From Curvularia sp. ZM96 (taxonomy: Eukaryota; Ascomycota; Dothideomycetes; Pleosporales; Pleosporaceae), in assembly GCA_022457065.1 (NCBI GenBank), contig JAJGBQ010000001.1, positions 5,580,001 through 5,644,000 on the forward strand: DNA of 64,000 nt, in the 5' to 3' direction. The position numbers and the translations under genes are program-made. The notes beneath the pieces were generated by a model, which saw nothing but the letters and a program-made list of their open reading frames with translations, was not told the DNA's origin and searched no databases. Positions 21,801 to 35,052 of the stretch are shown piece by piece (position 1 is the first letter of the stretch; every line of letters begins with the position of its first letter).

Positions 21801-24800
21801 TCACCCCTGTCGACTGAGTAGTAACTCCACCGCCCGATCCACTCTCAAGCCGGACCCCAAATCCGTCAAGCGCAGCGCCTCTCTCGCCTGTTCGGGTGTA
21901 AAACCCATTTCTACAATGCGGTAAATCGCCTTCTCGGCCGTATGCTCGTGGCTAGGGCTCGAGTAGATGGAGTGCTGTCGTGTGTGTTGCTGGAAGATGA
22001 CGCTCCTGGGGCTGACGGAAGAGCTCAGATCGCTTTCGCGGCTTCCGTTGCGGTGGTGAAAGGCATAGTGGGTGGGTAGCGTTGAGGTGAGGTGAGGCGG
22101 CGCTGGGGATGCGGAGAGAGGATGGTGAGAGGGCACGTCTTCAGGTACAGAAGGCATCGAGTGGCCGATCATGTAAGCTTGCCAGTCGGGAGCATTTGAT
22201 GCTGTCGTGGTCGAAGGGGTTGGAAGAAGGGGTTGAGCGACTGTGCGACGGGGTGGTGAGCCAATGCTTGTAACACTGCCTAGGGTGTATAAGTCGCGGT
22301 TGCTCTGGTAAGTTGATACGGATGGAGATGAGGGATGTGCTTCCGCTGTTCGTGGCCACTGAGGTAGTGGTGGGCGATCTTCAGTCCTTGTCAGGTTCGA
22401 GACTAAGCTGCGGTGGTCGAGAGGCGTAGCTACTGTCGAGGCAGTGGGGGTTGGTAACAGCGGTTGGGCAAACGTTCTTCGAAGCGGGGAGGGCGTTCTG
22501 GAGATGGGGAGCTCAGACACAGACTGTTCGTCAGTAGGGATCAATATCGATGACCTGAGTGTAGGTACATGGGTGACAATATCACCCGTGGAGCCTTGCT
22601 TAGGGCGAGTCAAGTTCTTGATGACCGTGTCCCAGTCCGACATGGGCCGTTCCTGCGACATGCGGATCATATGAGGTTGGTCACTGCTTGTTCTGCGTTG
22701 ACGAATCTCGCTGATGTGCTTTTGGATGCGCATCCTAGATTGTTGACGCTGGACGTCACGGGTAGAGATCTTGGCGTATGTATTTGCGATCTTGTCTTCA
22801 TAAATGCGCGAAGCGGCTTCCCTAAGGAACTTGCGGCGAGTGTTTCCAGGAGCCGGTGGCTTCCAATTGACCCAGCCATTCTCAGCAGCAATGGTGAAGC
22901 CTTTGGGGTCGGAGGGGTGGTAGGGCCCAGTAAGCTTCAAGACCACGGCTGGGCCAAAGGTCAATAGGTAGTAACACCATTCATCTGGATGGATTAGTTT
23001 CGTGAGAGGTTAAAGATTGGAGCGACTTACCAAGCATCATCTCCTCGCCATCAATATCGCCACCTCGGATATCCGTGTTGTCGTATATGCCTGCCTGGCG
23101 TGCTTGGACAGTTCGGCCCTCAAAGCTTTGCAAGAGTACTGCTAGACAGTTCCATAACTCCATAATGTCAAAAAGCTGCTCGGCGCTAAGTCCGCCTTCG
23201 TTTCCCTTGCCAAAGCTTTCCGACATACCGACCAGCGTATCATTCATGAGATCCGTACCCGTCATGCTGAAGGTGCAAGTTTCCTGATGGGCCAGTGCTC
23301 CTCCGTTGAGCCAGTCCATCTGCGCAACAAGGTCGTCCTCTCGTCCTTTGCCTGAGCCGAAGATTATGCAAAACGTCCATATGCGCCACAGCGCATCGTC
23401 GACTCTGGCTGACTCTGACGGATCCGTGCTTAGGAGCGCAGCCGTAATTTCTGGCCGTACGAACGATTGGCACTTCTCTAGGATCTCCAGCTTGATAGCG
23501 CGAATGACTTGAACGTCTCGTTTTTGGAGCTGTAGATACGTCACGGAGGTGTATTCCTCTTCCGGTCGCGTCATTTCGAGATCTTCTGCATGCAAAAGGT
23601 CGTGTCCAGGGAACGCGATTTCTCTAAATTCCCAAGCCGGAGGCGACATAGCTTGAAGAGTAGATTTGACGAGGTCGAGTTCGTGACGCTTGTAAACGCG
23701 GTAGAAGCCATGGTTAATGAGAGCAGCAGCGAAAAGATCGTCGAAATGATCCAGGTGTTGCAAGATGTTCAGAATGACAGCCTCAGCGCCAGCAGGAGAG
23801 ATGATTGGACCGGCACTGCTTGTTTTGGCTGAGTTGACCTCGTCCGGTTCGATTGGCAGTTGGGAAAATACCACATCTACACTTGTCCTTTTGTACATGG
23901 GAATCATGAGTTTCAACGTCTTGCTCGCCCGAGGACGCCCCCTTCGAACTTGCGAAGCAATGTGGTTTTGTGGGAGGCGAGCCAACTTGGTATCTCTGGC
24001 AGCTGGCTGACGTTTACTAGATTTTCGAGGCAAGGGAGGTGGAGCATCGAGTGAATCACCAAGGGTGGATTCTGCGCGAGGAATATGTGCGTTGCCATCT
24101 TCAGCTGAAGGGCTGCGTATCTCCCACCGGAAGAGATTGGTTTCTGCAAGGGGCGTCCTATCTTTCTCCTCCGCTGCCAGGTCGCTAAGGCTTTCGAACG
24201 AAGCCAATTGCTGATGCAGGTCGCATTCCGCTTCGCTAAGGGTGGGGCTGCAGGTAGTCTCTGACAAATGCCCGGGCCCAGTGTGATGGGTGGCTTGTGT
24301 CTGTAAGCCCAGGCGCGGGCTCGGGTCTACAATTTGCCGCGAACCACTCGGTTCGGGATCACGCTCTATTTTTGGCCCCCGGGTTCCGGTATTATGCGGG
24401 GCGTTATATATAGCATGGGGTCCGCAGGTAGCTGGGAAGGCAGCATCGTCTGAACTAGAGGACTGGTGAGTGTATCGTCGGGGCGGTTCAATCGGTGGAG
24501 TCTTGCGATGGCACTCGTCATTGTTGGAGCCTGCGTCTGCTTTGGAGACAGTGTTTGAAGACTGCGGTTTTTCTGGTTTCAACGTTGCATCGGCTTCGAA
24601 GCTTGTCTTGGAGGAGCTGTAGCTGCGTAACGACGACGCACTGCTGCCCTGCGAGTAAATCGAGCCACTGTACATGGACATGTTTATCTTTTCAGTCATG
24701 CTCTTGGGGCGTCGCTGTGGGCGAGACTCTGGGACAGAAGCTAGGCTTATCGTCCTCTTTGAACGCCTTAAAGTGGGTTGTGGCGGCGACTGGGCGGACG

Positions 24801-25335
24801 GAGACGCAATGGAACCCCGCAGGAGACTCTGGTTTTCCAATGAGGGCGAGATGGAGTATCTGCTTCTCAGCCCGTCAAAGCTGGAATCGAAGAACGGTAG
24901 CGGTGGAAGTGGCTGGTTGCATCTGCCGCTAGGAATTGCTGTATTTGTGTTAGGCTTTGAGCGTTTGTTTTCGTCTTGAAAGATCTTGTCGCTGCTGATG
25001 GAGACAACTTTTCCTCCTCGTTGCCATTGGATTTTGCCGTCTTTGTATGTTCCGATCAGTGAAGCCTTTCTGTCGAGTGATTTTGATTTCTTAGGACTAC
25101 GTTTCGTTCCTGTGAGCTTCCTGATGGGCTTCTTGCGCCATATGGGCGTTGACTTTGGAGAAGTTGTGACAGAAGTCGCCGACGGCGACTTTTCATCATC
25201 AATAGGCGAGCAGCCTTGTTTTGTTGTTTCCTGCACTACCGATTGGACATCTTTTTCGTTTTGCGTATTCTCTGGGACTGCCCGTAAGGTCGTAGTCGAT
25301 TTTGTCGAGTCTCTGCTTCTGAGCAACAACAGCAT
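21801..25335 (-). CDS. Large protein with F-box-like middle and C-terminal UBA domain
   Basis: Two exons, 23031-25335 and 21801-22984, are joined by a 46-nt GT-AG intron and give about 1162 residues. The splice turns the exon ends into GEEMMLG-DEWCYYLLTFGP, which reads as continuous protein. The first about 500 residues are Ser/Pro/Lys-rich and probably disordered. A helical segment near 515-560 (AVILNILQHLDHFDDLFAAA) resembles the start of an F-box. The middle part to about residue 830 looks folded. The last about 46 residues form a UBA domain (IYRIVEMGFTPEQAREALRL) ending 1 residue before the stop. F-box plus UBA suggests a role in ubiquitin recognition, but the substrate and the complex are unknown and the F-box call is tentative. 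The start at 25335 is the first ATG of the long frame. Confidence 0.8.
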
Positions 25336-28300
25336 CCTCCTCTTATGCGAGCCTCGGAAGGCGTTGCATTCGTAGTATCGTAACAGGGTGTAGGAGAATG
25401 TAATGGGCGGCGATGGAGATGGGCTAATGGGTGAGACGCTTGGTGATAGAGGCAGCAGCAGGTTTGCAAGAAACTACCCTCTAGGGATCTGCCAGAATAT
25501 ACGGCATGCTTATGGGTGCCGGGCATGACCTCTATACTACCCGAAGCCAAAATAGAAATGGCTCTAGTAAGGCGCCGCTTGACACAGCTGGGGCCGAGCA
25601 ACGGTAACTATGGCGGGGCTTCGGACAGGCGATGCATTTCACGGCGTGGCCAAAGCTGAGGTGAGATGGGACCGCAGCCAACGCCGCATGGGCTGCGCAC
25701 AGCAAGGATTCACAAGCGGATGGGGCGGACCCCGCCTGCGACTGGACACGAGCAGCAATCTGTTGCATACGTTGAGCATCATCCACCTGCGCGATTGGAA
25801 CCACCAGTCGAGTCCATGGGCGTGGTGCAGTTGGTCGGATGTCCGCCATCGGGCAGCGGCTAAGACCGCGCCATGTGTCGTGCATGGCTGTACGGTGCCC
25901 TAGTCCCGGGGACCCCAAAATGGAGATAAGGACGAGCTCGGCAACGTGCTGCGCCATGCGAACCCGCCCTATAAAAGCAAACTGTAGACCCCGGAGTGAG
26001 TCTTGGATGGCACAGCACGTTATGGCACGGTTTGTTTCGCATTTCCAGCCCCGGCGTCGTTGGCTTCGTGTCTTGATCCTCCAGGCCAACACCACTTGGC
26101 CTTGTGGACATCTTCTGCTGAGACCATGACAGGCATGGACTCACTTCGGGCCGTCATATTAGAGCCGAAGCCGCATCGTAGCTTTGCTTTTGTTAAAACA
26201 GGACAATGTGATGCAGGCTCGAAAACCCGTATATCGGCACGTTACTGTAGTGGTGCAGTTGTGTGCTTTCAGGAATACGAATAGTTGGAATTCCGTAAAG
26301 AGAGTGGAGAGGTATTAGAGATGCTTACTGAACTACCTTCCACCTAGCAAAACGCTGAACGAAAATGAAATTGGTCGATGCATTCGGCGACACAAGCTGC
26401 TGAGAACCCGAGTATTAGCCATCGGCTAGCAAAAACAGGATAAATACGTTCAAGAAAAAAAAAATCGGTGAACTAGTCCAGAACTGAGTAGCTATCAGAC
26501 GTGGAGATGTACATCTACACCAAACCCGCAGCGCCTCGTATCCATAATTCAAACAGCCATGCATAATTTCCCCTGAATGCTCTCCACACATGTAGATGGG
26601 GGCAGGCTCCCATTCGCCAGCTTGGTTCATGGAAACACGCGTGACATCTGAACAAGTATGGGGATAGCATTTCTCTGTATCAAGCACTGGCAACGGCGAA
26701 TGAGGAATGACGTATTCCGTACTCGGCATTTCTGGATGCAAGTAGTCTTAACACGCTGCTTATTATTGTGCATCTCCGCCAGTTTCTATGACTACCCTGG
26801 GGATCCCTGAGTAAACCACAAGGCTTCAGTCTTGCCAAAAGAGCCGAGTCGAGCTCCTCGGAGTGAGGGGTAGCAGGTCACTTCAGTGAACTATTACTGA
26901 TTAGGCCTAGAATACAATTGGTATTCTGGAACGTAGTAAATATAAGTTGGCCTTTTAAACTCGCTTTTGAGTCCAGTAAAGGTGATTGATTCGCACTCCC
27001 AACAACACCAACACTGGTCACGTTATGCAAAACCAACCATGATAGCGTAAATAGCGCAACAGATCTGGAACAATATAGTAACACGCGCAAACCACGATAC
27101 ATAGCTTGTTCATGAAACAAAAGTGTATATCAGTACAGTGGTGCAAGTACCGAACGGCGCTAAGACTTACTCCTCGTGTTAGCTATATGGTGAGAAGTCC
27201 AAGCATTGATTGTCTTGAAGCTGACGAGACACTTCTCGTGGACCTAAATTCATGTCGGTTATGCATTGACAAATACTATGCCATGTGACGAACAATGTTC
27301 CGAAACTTTAACAGTAAGACGAATAACTCCGGACGCCTCGGGCGCACCCAGCTATCCTTGCTTAAATTTTGAGTCTACAAATAGATCAGAAAGTCGAGGA
27401 GTTCGTGTTGTTAAAAAAACCCTTGCGGTTTAGCGGCATGAATGAGATCCCAGATCGTGGAGAATACTACCCTGAGCATTCAGCCCCGGTGTGGGGAAGT
27501 CACATCACTGCCACCGTTTCATGAGGCATTTTTCAATGCTACTCTTCATCATTAGTGAACACTTCTGCGCAAATTCTTATCAACAACGGCTGAGATTACT
27601 GAAGTCACTTCTAACAGCTAGTTTTCAAGCGACTTAGCTAACAAACGCCATCTGACGTGTACTACACGCGACGTGGGGTTCAGTTGCTTATTCCATTAAC
27701 CGCAATACTACCGTAAAGGATCCGTGCGTTTTACAGTTCGCTCATGCAGTATGTACATGGGTTCTCAGGCATGGTCAGCCACGTGCATACAGATTGTGCA
27801 ATTACGCTGCAAGAATTGCGAGTGCTGATGTCCCTCTGATCTTGTAGTAGTTGACTTGTAGAAGCGAGCTATCTCAGTCCACTGAAGACTTACATGTATC
27901 TTAATATCCTATCTGGACCTAGCACCTTTCGACACTTGACACGACTACTGCTTACCAGCAGTTAGTCATTGCTTCAAACTTTGTTGTAATTTGACTGTTA
28001 TTTTCAGCGCAGTCGGTCGTGGCCTACAACAAGTGCTGCTGTTGTGGAATATAAGCAGATACGCATGCTTATTCGGAATGCTAGGATGTGTCATGGTAGT
28101 GACGTCTAGAACCGAAAAGATGGCTGAGACATGACCAATACAAACAAACACAGAAGAAGCAAGTCAGAGAATTCAGCTCAAAAAAATGCATCGACGAACA
28201 AGCGGAACACAAGATCCTTCCAACATTTGATTACAGGGCCGTTGCTAATTACCTATAGCACTAAATACTCGCAAGAACTACAACATCGAAAGTCTGCTCG

Positions 28301-28362
28301 TCTTATACACCGTATGCAAACACCATCTACAGAATACACCTCCACACACCCTTGTTCCCCTT
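25336..28362. other. 3-kb gene-poor stretch
   Basis: The first kilobase is GC-rich and probably holds the promoter of the F-box-like/UBA gene. From about 26300 on, the sequence is AT-richer with frames no longer than about 108 codons and no family resemblance. No terminal repeats, target-site duplications or transposase-like frames were seen, so a decayed element is possible but unproven. The 28360 end is the 3' flank of the alcohol dehydrogenase. Confidence 0.45.
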
Positions 28363-29615
28363 TTAATCCTGCAAATCTAGGACGACTCTTCCCTGCAACT
28401 TGCCCTCATACATCTCATTAAATACATCCGTCAGTTTCTCCATCTTCTCCGTTCTAAAATGCGTCTTGACAATACCCCTCGCCGCAAAGTCCATGGCCTC
28501 AATCGCCTCCTTCCTGGTCCCCACAGCCGATCCTACAATCTGCAGCGACTTGGCAATAAGTAGACTGGGTTTTGCGCTCTTAATCGGCACTAACTCTCCC
28601 TCTGGGATACCCACGCAGACAACACGGCCCCCAAATCGCAGCAGCTCTGCTGATTGTGCATACGCCGCATTGTTGGCAGTGCAGACGACGACGGCGTGGG
28701 CGCCAAGGCCATTCGTAAGCGATTGTACAGCTTGCACAACGTCTTGGTCGCCGTCTACGGCGATGAAGTGCTCAGCTCCACTCTCCATAACAATCTCTTT
28801 TTTGCTGCTGTGGTCGATGCCAATGACACGGTGGCCGATGCCACGGGCACTAAACTGAACAGCGAGATGGCCCAATCCGCCCCCAGCCCCGGAAATTACT
28901 ACCCAGTTCCCAGACTCGGCGTTGGTCTTGCGCAGTGCGGCGTAGACGGTCACACCGGCGCAGAGCAGCGGCGCGGCGGCGTCCGAGGGGAGCGCGTCAG
29001 GAATGGGTGTGACGTAGTTTGCGGGCGAAAGTACGTATTGCTGGAAGGTTCCTGGTGTGTAGTATCCCGAGACTTTCTGTTGATGGAGAGGTTAGTGATG
29101 TCTCGTTTTTTAGTCTCTTCATGCATGTCCAGATCATGCTCGTTCTTTGGCTTCTCCCGAGAAATTCCAGAAACACAGAAAAGGAAGTAAGAACAACAAG
29201 TTCACCGAATAGAAGAGAGAGGGGAAGCAGAGAAGAAACTCACCCCGTTGAAACAAGCAGCATCCATACCCGCCCTACACGCCTCACATGCCTCACAAAT
29301 CCCCGCCATCCACTTGATTCCCACCCTCTGGCCCATCTTGACACTCGCGTTATCCGTCCCAGGCCCCATCTGCACAATTGTGCCTACGCCCTCGTGCCCA
29401 CCGACTTGTCCCGCTTGCGTGGGAAACGGCAGCATCTTCCAGGAATTCATCATGACACCGAGATCCGAATGGCAGACACCCGAGTGCGTTAGCTTGATGA
29501 GGACTTCGCCCGTACCAGGCGTCGGCATCTCAAGTTCTGCTACCGACGTGGAGATTGAACCTGGTTTATCATAAATGACCGCCTTGTACTTGGATGGGAG
29601 GGAGGGGGCCGCCAT
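28363..29615 (-). CDS. Zinc-dependent alcohol dehydrogenase (ADH1-like)
   Basis: A medium-chain dehydrogenase that interconverts alcohols and aldehydes with NAD(H). Exon 1 (29244-29615) and exon 2 (28363-29076) are joined by a 167-nt GT-AG intron in phase 0 and give 361 residues, typical of fungal ADH. Catalytic-zinc ligands are seen in SGVCHSDLG and GGHEGVGTI. Structural-zinc cysteines lie in ICEACEACRAGMDAACFNG. The Rossmann glycine motif is GAGGGLGHLAVQ, and an Asp in VIGIDHSSKK favours NAD over NADP. The stretch SGYYTPGTFQQY is typical of the tetrameric fermentative type. No presequence is evident, so a cytosolic location is likely. The exact substrate is not determined by sequence. Confidence 0.95.
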
Positions 29616-30979
29616 TTTGGTTGGTGGTCGTTATTCTTTCTCTTTTGGTTACAGAATGTTTGTTATGAAAACAAGAAAGAGAGGGGGAGATTGCAGCTAA
29701 GTATTCGTAGCGGAGCTGAGTATCGAGAGGATGTTTCCTTGAGTCCAGAACCGCGAGGGCGAGGTTTGGGGCGTCCGAGCAAAGCACAAGAGAGGAGAGC
29801 CCGTATATCTCCAACAACAGAATCAGAAGAGATGGCAAAAGGAAAACCTCATCCTCAAACTCTCTTCTCTTATACACATGCTCGGCTTCCCGTTCTTCCC
29901 CCGCACCTCACGTATACCCACCCACCATTGCCTAGCTCATGCCTAATTCCTCGACGCCACACACGCAATCACACGCTACTCCCCTCTCCCTCTAAGCAAG
30001 CATAATCCTGCCCCCAAAAGAACACGCATCGAGAATCTACGATCTGATGTCTCTACACCTCTCGCTATTATACTTACATAGTATGTCTACTTTCCCCTGC
30101 AATCTACCAAAGCAACAACTAAGAAAAGCCGAGGTCTAACCCGCAGAAACACTACATTTGATCCTAGATCCCAAGTAAGGAAAAAAAGAGGGTCCATCTA
30201 TCCCAAATCCATCCCGTAGTTTCGATCTCTACGTACCTGTACCCATTTTACCCCGCACTCACACACGCACATACACACGTACCCCGCGCTGATGAAGCAA
30301 AGCGGGGAGCGGGAACGATTTCGCGAAATCACATGTTCTAGCTGGTGTGTTTCTCGGCCATGTTTCGTTTGAAAGGGACAACAAGGGGCTGCTTACTTGA
30401 CCTTTGTCATCAGACACATACTCATACCTACGTCCATCTAGCATCGTTTCACGAACCAAGAGAGTGACCGAACATGCGTTGTAGACGTAGTATCCCTCAG
30501 CCCAAGGGCAGGAGAGTTTACCTAGCCACAAATCATACGAAGCGATTGGGAGGCGTGAAACGAACGACAAGCGGAGGCTGGCACAGAGCGTGTATGAGAC
30601 GGAGACAAGGGGGGCGTTTGTTCGAAAGTTTAAAGTCGTGAAGACAAGTTTCTTTTTGAGTTCTACTACCATCCCATGCCTCAAAAGCTTCCTATTACAA
30701 AAAGCCTAATTAAGCTCAGCACCACATTAGGATGCGTGCGTGCCATTGGATCAAAACGCCTCGCCGTGAAATTAGAAGAAGTATTCCATCTTCAAATAAA
30801 AAGTGGTATAGTACAGTAAAGTTCATCTCGCGCATAGAAGCGTTAAAAGGGCGTTAGAAGAAAAGTTGAAAAGAGAGAGAGAAGAGAAGGACTGCCAAAC
30901 ACCGTATACACCATGGAGTTGATGCAGTCTCCTTTTCCATACTAGAAAATGTATGTGCATTTGCGCCGTAGTTGAATAC
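29616..30979. other. Intergenic region upstream of ADH and downstream of STE11
   Basis: It carries the promoter of the alcohol dehydrogenase (right of 29615) and the 3' flank of the STE11-type gene (left of 30980). Pyrimidine-rich runs at 29880-30000 fit an ADH core promoter. No gene is supported: open frames here are short and unlike any protein I know. Confidence 0.45.
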
Positions 30980-33969
30980 TTATGCTCCTTGGTTGGTGAT
31001 GAAAGAGCTGGCAAGAAGGTCGTCCGCGCTGGGACGCTTCTCATGATCAATGAGGAATGTTTCGGCGAGGAACTTCCTGGCATCGTCGCCAGCATTGTCA
31101 GGAATGGTTGGGCTGGCATCGCCACTGCCACCAATCTTGAAAATAGCCTGCAGCTGTGTGCAGTTGGGATGCGGGTGGCTTCCAGTAAACATCTCGACGA
31201 CCAGACAACCGAGAGACCAAATATCAGCCTTGCGGGTGTATGCGGTCTGTCGGACGACCTCAGGAGCCATCCAGAAGACTGAACCCTGCAGCGAGACACG
31301 CTGAGCTCCCTTCTTGCTGCCGCCCAGTGTTGAGGCCTCGATACGCTTGGAAATTCCGAAATCCGAAATCTTAACCGAGCCCTTGTTGTCGACGAGGATG
31401 TTGGCACCCTTGATGTCTCGGTGGATAATGTCCCGTGAATGAAGGTATGAAAGACCTGTCAAAATTTGACGAACAAAGTTTTGGATAAGCGATTCGCCGA
31501 GGGGACCGTAGTTGACCAACATTGTCGCAACGGAACCACCAGGGACATACTCGAGGAAAATGTTGAGATGGCTTTCATCCGAGTTGGAACCCAGATACTG
31601 CACAATGTTCTTGTGCTTGAGCTCTCGAAGAAGACCAATCTCGTGCTTCAGGGCCTCGACCATGTTGGTCTTCTTGTGGTCCATCTGAGAAGCGCCAGCT
31701 ACTGATGGAAGCTCGACCTGCTTGACGGCCATGAGCTCACCGGTCACGGCGTGCAGTGCAAGGTACACACTGCCAAAAGAACCTTGTCCGATGAGAGCAC
31801 CCTTCATGTACTTGACGTTGTCCCAGGAGTCTTGTTCCAGGTACTCTGCCAGTTCGTCATCGGACTCTTCGCCGTCTTCGGCCAGGGCTTCCGATAGTCG
31901 TTTGTTGAGCGAGTCGCCGTTTTCTGTGTTGCTACTGCTGCTGCCGGCAAGGCTACTACCGGCATCGTCAAAGTAGGACTGAAGAGTCGTGTTGCCATCG
32001 GGATCGGTAATGGCCAGGCTATCTGCAACACTGTCGCCGCCAAAGGATACGTATGACTTGCGGTTCGGCTCAAGAGGCGACTCCTCGTCCAGTGGTTCGA
32101 GGACAGAAGATGCCAGGGAGTCACGGTACCCGCTCTGATGGGGCAATCCAAGACGCATGACTGACAAGGGACGAAGAGGACGAGCTTGTGCACCTCCTTG
32201 GAGCCAGCTGTCGGCAATAGATGGCAGCGGTGGCGCATCTTTCAAGCTAGAGGCCACGCTGAAATTGGACGCCATTGACAGGCGGGATGCCGCTCGGCTG
32301 AGGCGGTGCGATCGGCGTATTGACATGCGGACAGTCTTGTCAATTTCGTCCTTGCCGACATCAGGGAAGTATGAAGTCAGGTCCGAGGTAATAAGCTCGC
32401 TGGGTGGACGGGCGCCGTAGAACTGCTTGAGCTTACGGGCGCGTGCTTGGAAGTAGGGTGATCGCGACGCCTCGGCGGGCCCTTCAAGGTTTTGGGCTGT
32501 GGAGTTAATGTGGCGTTCGCGTTCCCTGGCCGACGTCGGTGATAGAGGGTAGCTGACAGCAGCGAGGGATTCGCCCGTCAGCTTCTCAATCTTGTTTTGG
32601 CTGCGGTTGCTGGTGGGTACGTAGACGTTCTGTGGTTGCTGATAGTTCTGTTGCTGGTAGATGCCGGCAGCAGCCTTGAGTTGATCCTCGTCGGGTTCAC
32701 CAGCATGAACTTTGCGGAGGATCAGTCGGCCACGTTCATGTCGGTTTGCATCCTTGACCAGCCTGAAAACCTCGATATCGCTCAGCCGCTCAGACAGTGA
32801 TGGGTCTGGCTCGGGGCTGTTGAGAATGTAGAAGCAGTAGTTCTTGACGTGCGCGACGTTGAGGTGTCCCTTTGTTAGTGTTTTGAGCATGACTTCCTCG
32901 GCGGTCTTGCAGCCCTCGATGTTGACCACTGACGTTCGTCCTCCATCGTAAATGACACGCACGAGAGCCTTGTCGTGGGGTAGGATAGCACTGTTGGTAG
33001 CGCTGTCCATGCTTGGACTTGCTCGGACATGGTGGGCGAAGCGAGCTGTTTGGGGGGTCTCGGTAGGCGTTGTCCTTTGGTTTCGCGCAAGTGCCGCCGG
33101 AGCAATGTTGGCAGAGCTGCTGGAAGCGCTGAGAGGATGGGCGCCGTATGTCTTGTTGCCTCCGTCCTTGGGGCTGTTCATGCCACCTTGGCGTTGTGAT
33201 CGCAGATTACGTGTCTCCTGGTCAACAAGCGGAGAGCCAGGGCGAGAGGGAGACTTTGTACCGTATGCGTAGCCACTCAGGTCCGAGTTGGTGATCTGCC
33301 TCGACATGCGCTTCTCCGACCGTGAGCTTACAGGGTTGGATAGGGGAGGGTTGGATCGTGCCGAGTGCAGGGGGCGAGGCGAGCCGGACGAGGGCGGCGT
33401 GTATGCGGCGTTGTCGAGCGTAGCGAGCGACTGCCTGTTTGAAGTGCGGCGAGAAGCCTTTTTGTATTCTTTGTTGCGGAGCTGCTTGGCCTGGGTGCCG
33501 ATGCGGACACGGTCGCCGACCTTCTTGATGCCCATGTCTTTGAGATGGGTTTGGTCCATCTCCATCAGGTTCTCGCCATTGATGTGGTTGACTGGAGGGT
33601 TGTCAGTGGTGGGCAGTACTGGAGGGAGAAATGTTTTTGACGTACGCTTGAAGAGCTCGACATACTGGGCACAGTTGATGCGCTTCAACCACTCGCCAAC
33701 CTTGTCCTCATCCCAATGCCTAGACATGTCAGCAGTGGTCGTATTTGAAGGGCCTTGGGATATGCTGCTCACTTGATGGCATCGGGAGCGTCGTAGATTT
33801 CCGAAAACTCGGACTCGGTGGGCGAGGCAAACATGCTTTGGTCCGCGCGGGTGCTGGAAGCATGTGTGCGGTAGGAGTTGAGGCTGGCGTTGTACTGGGA
33901 CGAGGACTGGGAGGCACCTCCGCTGACGGAGGGTGCGGGATACGGGGACTTTGAGGCGAGCATGGCCAT
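30980..33969 (-). CDS. STE11: STE11-type MAP kinase kinase kinase
   Basis: Three exons (33773-33969, 33646-33719, 30980-33591) give 960 residues. A SAM domain (HWDEDKVGEWLKRINCAQY, about residues 66-125) is split by two small introns of 53 and 54 nt. A Ras-association-like domain spans roughly 293-370 (ALVRVIYDGGRTSVVNIEGC). The kinase domain occupies about 683-955 with the glycine loop IGQGSFGSVYLA, the lysine in MAVKQVEL, catalytic HRDIKGANIL, DFGISKR and the WMAPEVV segment. SAM, RA, kinase order is that of Ste11/SteC/Ste11-like proteins, which act under Ste50 and Ste20 to activate Ste7-type MAPKKs in mating, filamentation and infection signalling in fungi. The Bck1 and Ssk2 kinases lack this SAM/RA arrangement, so Ste11 is preferred. 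Confidence 0.95.
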
Positions 33970-34030
33970 AGCGTGTCGTGGAGAGAATCGAGGGGCGTGG
34001 TGCGTGTGCGTGGGGTGGTAATTAACAGCA

Positions 34031-34133
34031 GGTCGGTCGGTCGGTCGGGAGTCGGTCGTGGCGCGCGCTATCTGGGATGTCTCATATATGCATTGTGGGG
34101 ACGATAGGCGTGCGGGTGAGGGTGAGGGTGAGG
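34031..34133. repeat. GGTC and GGGTGA short tandem repeats 5' of STE11
   Basis: Four GGTC tetramers at 34031-34048 and about three GGGTGA hexamers at 34113-34133, both within 165 bp upstream of the STE11 start codon. They may lie in its 5' leader. The hexamer is only superficially telomere-like (fungal telomeres are usually TTAGGG). Confidence 0.7.
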
Positions 34134-35030
34134 TGGTTGTTTGTGGGCGTCGAGGTGGTGAGTCGTGGGTGGTGGGTGGTGAGTGGTGTCGTCCTTGTGG
34201 AGGCAGCAGAGGGGCGTCCCGGCGTCTTTATTGCGGCAGCGAGCGGGGGTCCAGGATGGGGCGTGTGAGACGTGTGGAAGAAATGGGAGGGAAACAAGAC
34301 ACGGGCTCGAAACAGACGACCGTCTGTCCCGTGAGGATGTGGTGGAGCGAGCGGTCGCGCGAGCACGGAGACGGTGTCTGGCACCGCTCGCTGGCAGCGT
34401 ACCAGGTGAAACGTTAGTGAGACGGGGCCGTGCGCCTATCAGCAAATCGGATGGGCCCGAGCTGGCGCTGCTGCACACGTACGGGGCGTGTCCAGCGCAT
34501 TGCCTTTGGGTGCCAAACGGCAAATGTGCAGCAGCGAGCCAATGTGCCGGGCGTGGTCGTCGTCGAGCTGCTGCTAGTCGGAGCAGAACCGTGGTGAAGC
34601 TCGACGGGCGCTTGCATGGGTGCCGCCGCCGCCGAGAAAAGGGTCGTCGAAAAAAAGGCCGCCTGCGAATACACGGAATACGGGCTGGCCGGACGCGTGC
34701 AATCTGCCACGGACAGCGATGGACCGTTTAGGAGCTGATTGCAATGCTGAGCGGCGGCCCAAAATAGCAGCGAGCTGGCCTCTCCTGTCCCGTACTGCTC
34801 GTCTATCCGGGGTGTGGGTGTATGGCGATCCCGTGACCGTGCACGTGCCGCCCAGTCCCTGTGGCCGCAGCCGCCGCGGTACCGTACGTACAATCTGGTC
34901 AACTCGTATCGTCGGCGTCCTGGTCGTCGAGCCTGGCGCTGACTACACCTACAAATTAATGCTGATGCTCCTGCTGATGCCCTGCATGGCGAGGCTCATT
35001 TCTTCTCCTGCGTCCATTTCTCCCGCCTGC

Positions 35031-35052
35031 CGTCTGCCGTCTGCCGTCTGCC
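35031..35052 (+). repeat. CGTCTGC heptamer repeat
   Basis: Three consecutive CGTCTGC units in the intergenic region. Likely slippage; no function assigned. Confidence 0.75.

Noticed and set aside
26415..26741. 108-codon minus-strand frame in the 3-kb gap
   Set aside because: No signal peptide or family resemblance, and the C-terminal hydrophobic part depends on a poly-A tract.
34113..34133. GGGTGA repeat as a telomere remnant
   Set aside because: Only about three units, the wrong unit for usual fungal telomeres, and it lies in a gene's upstream region.
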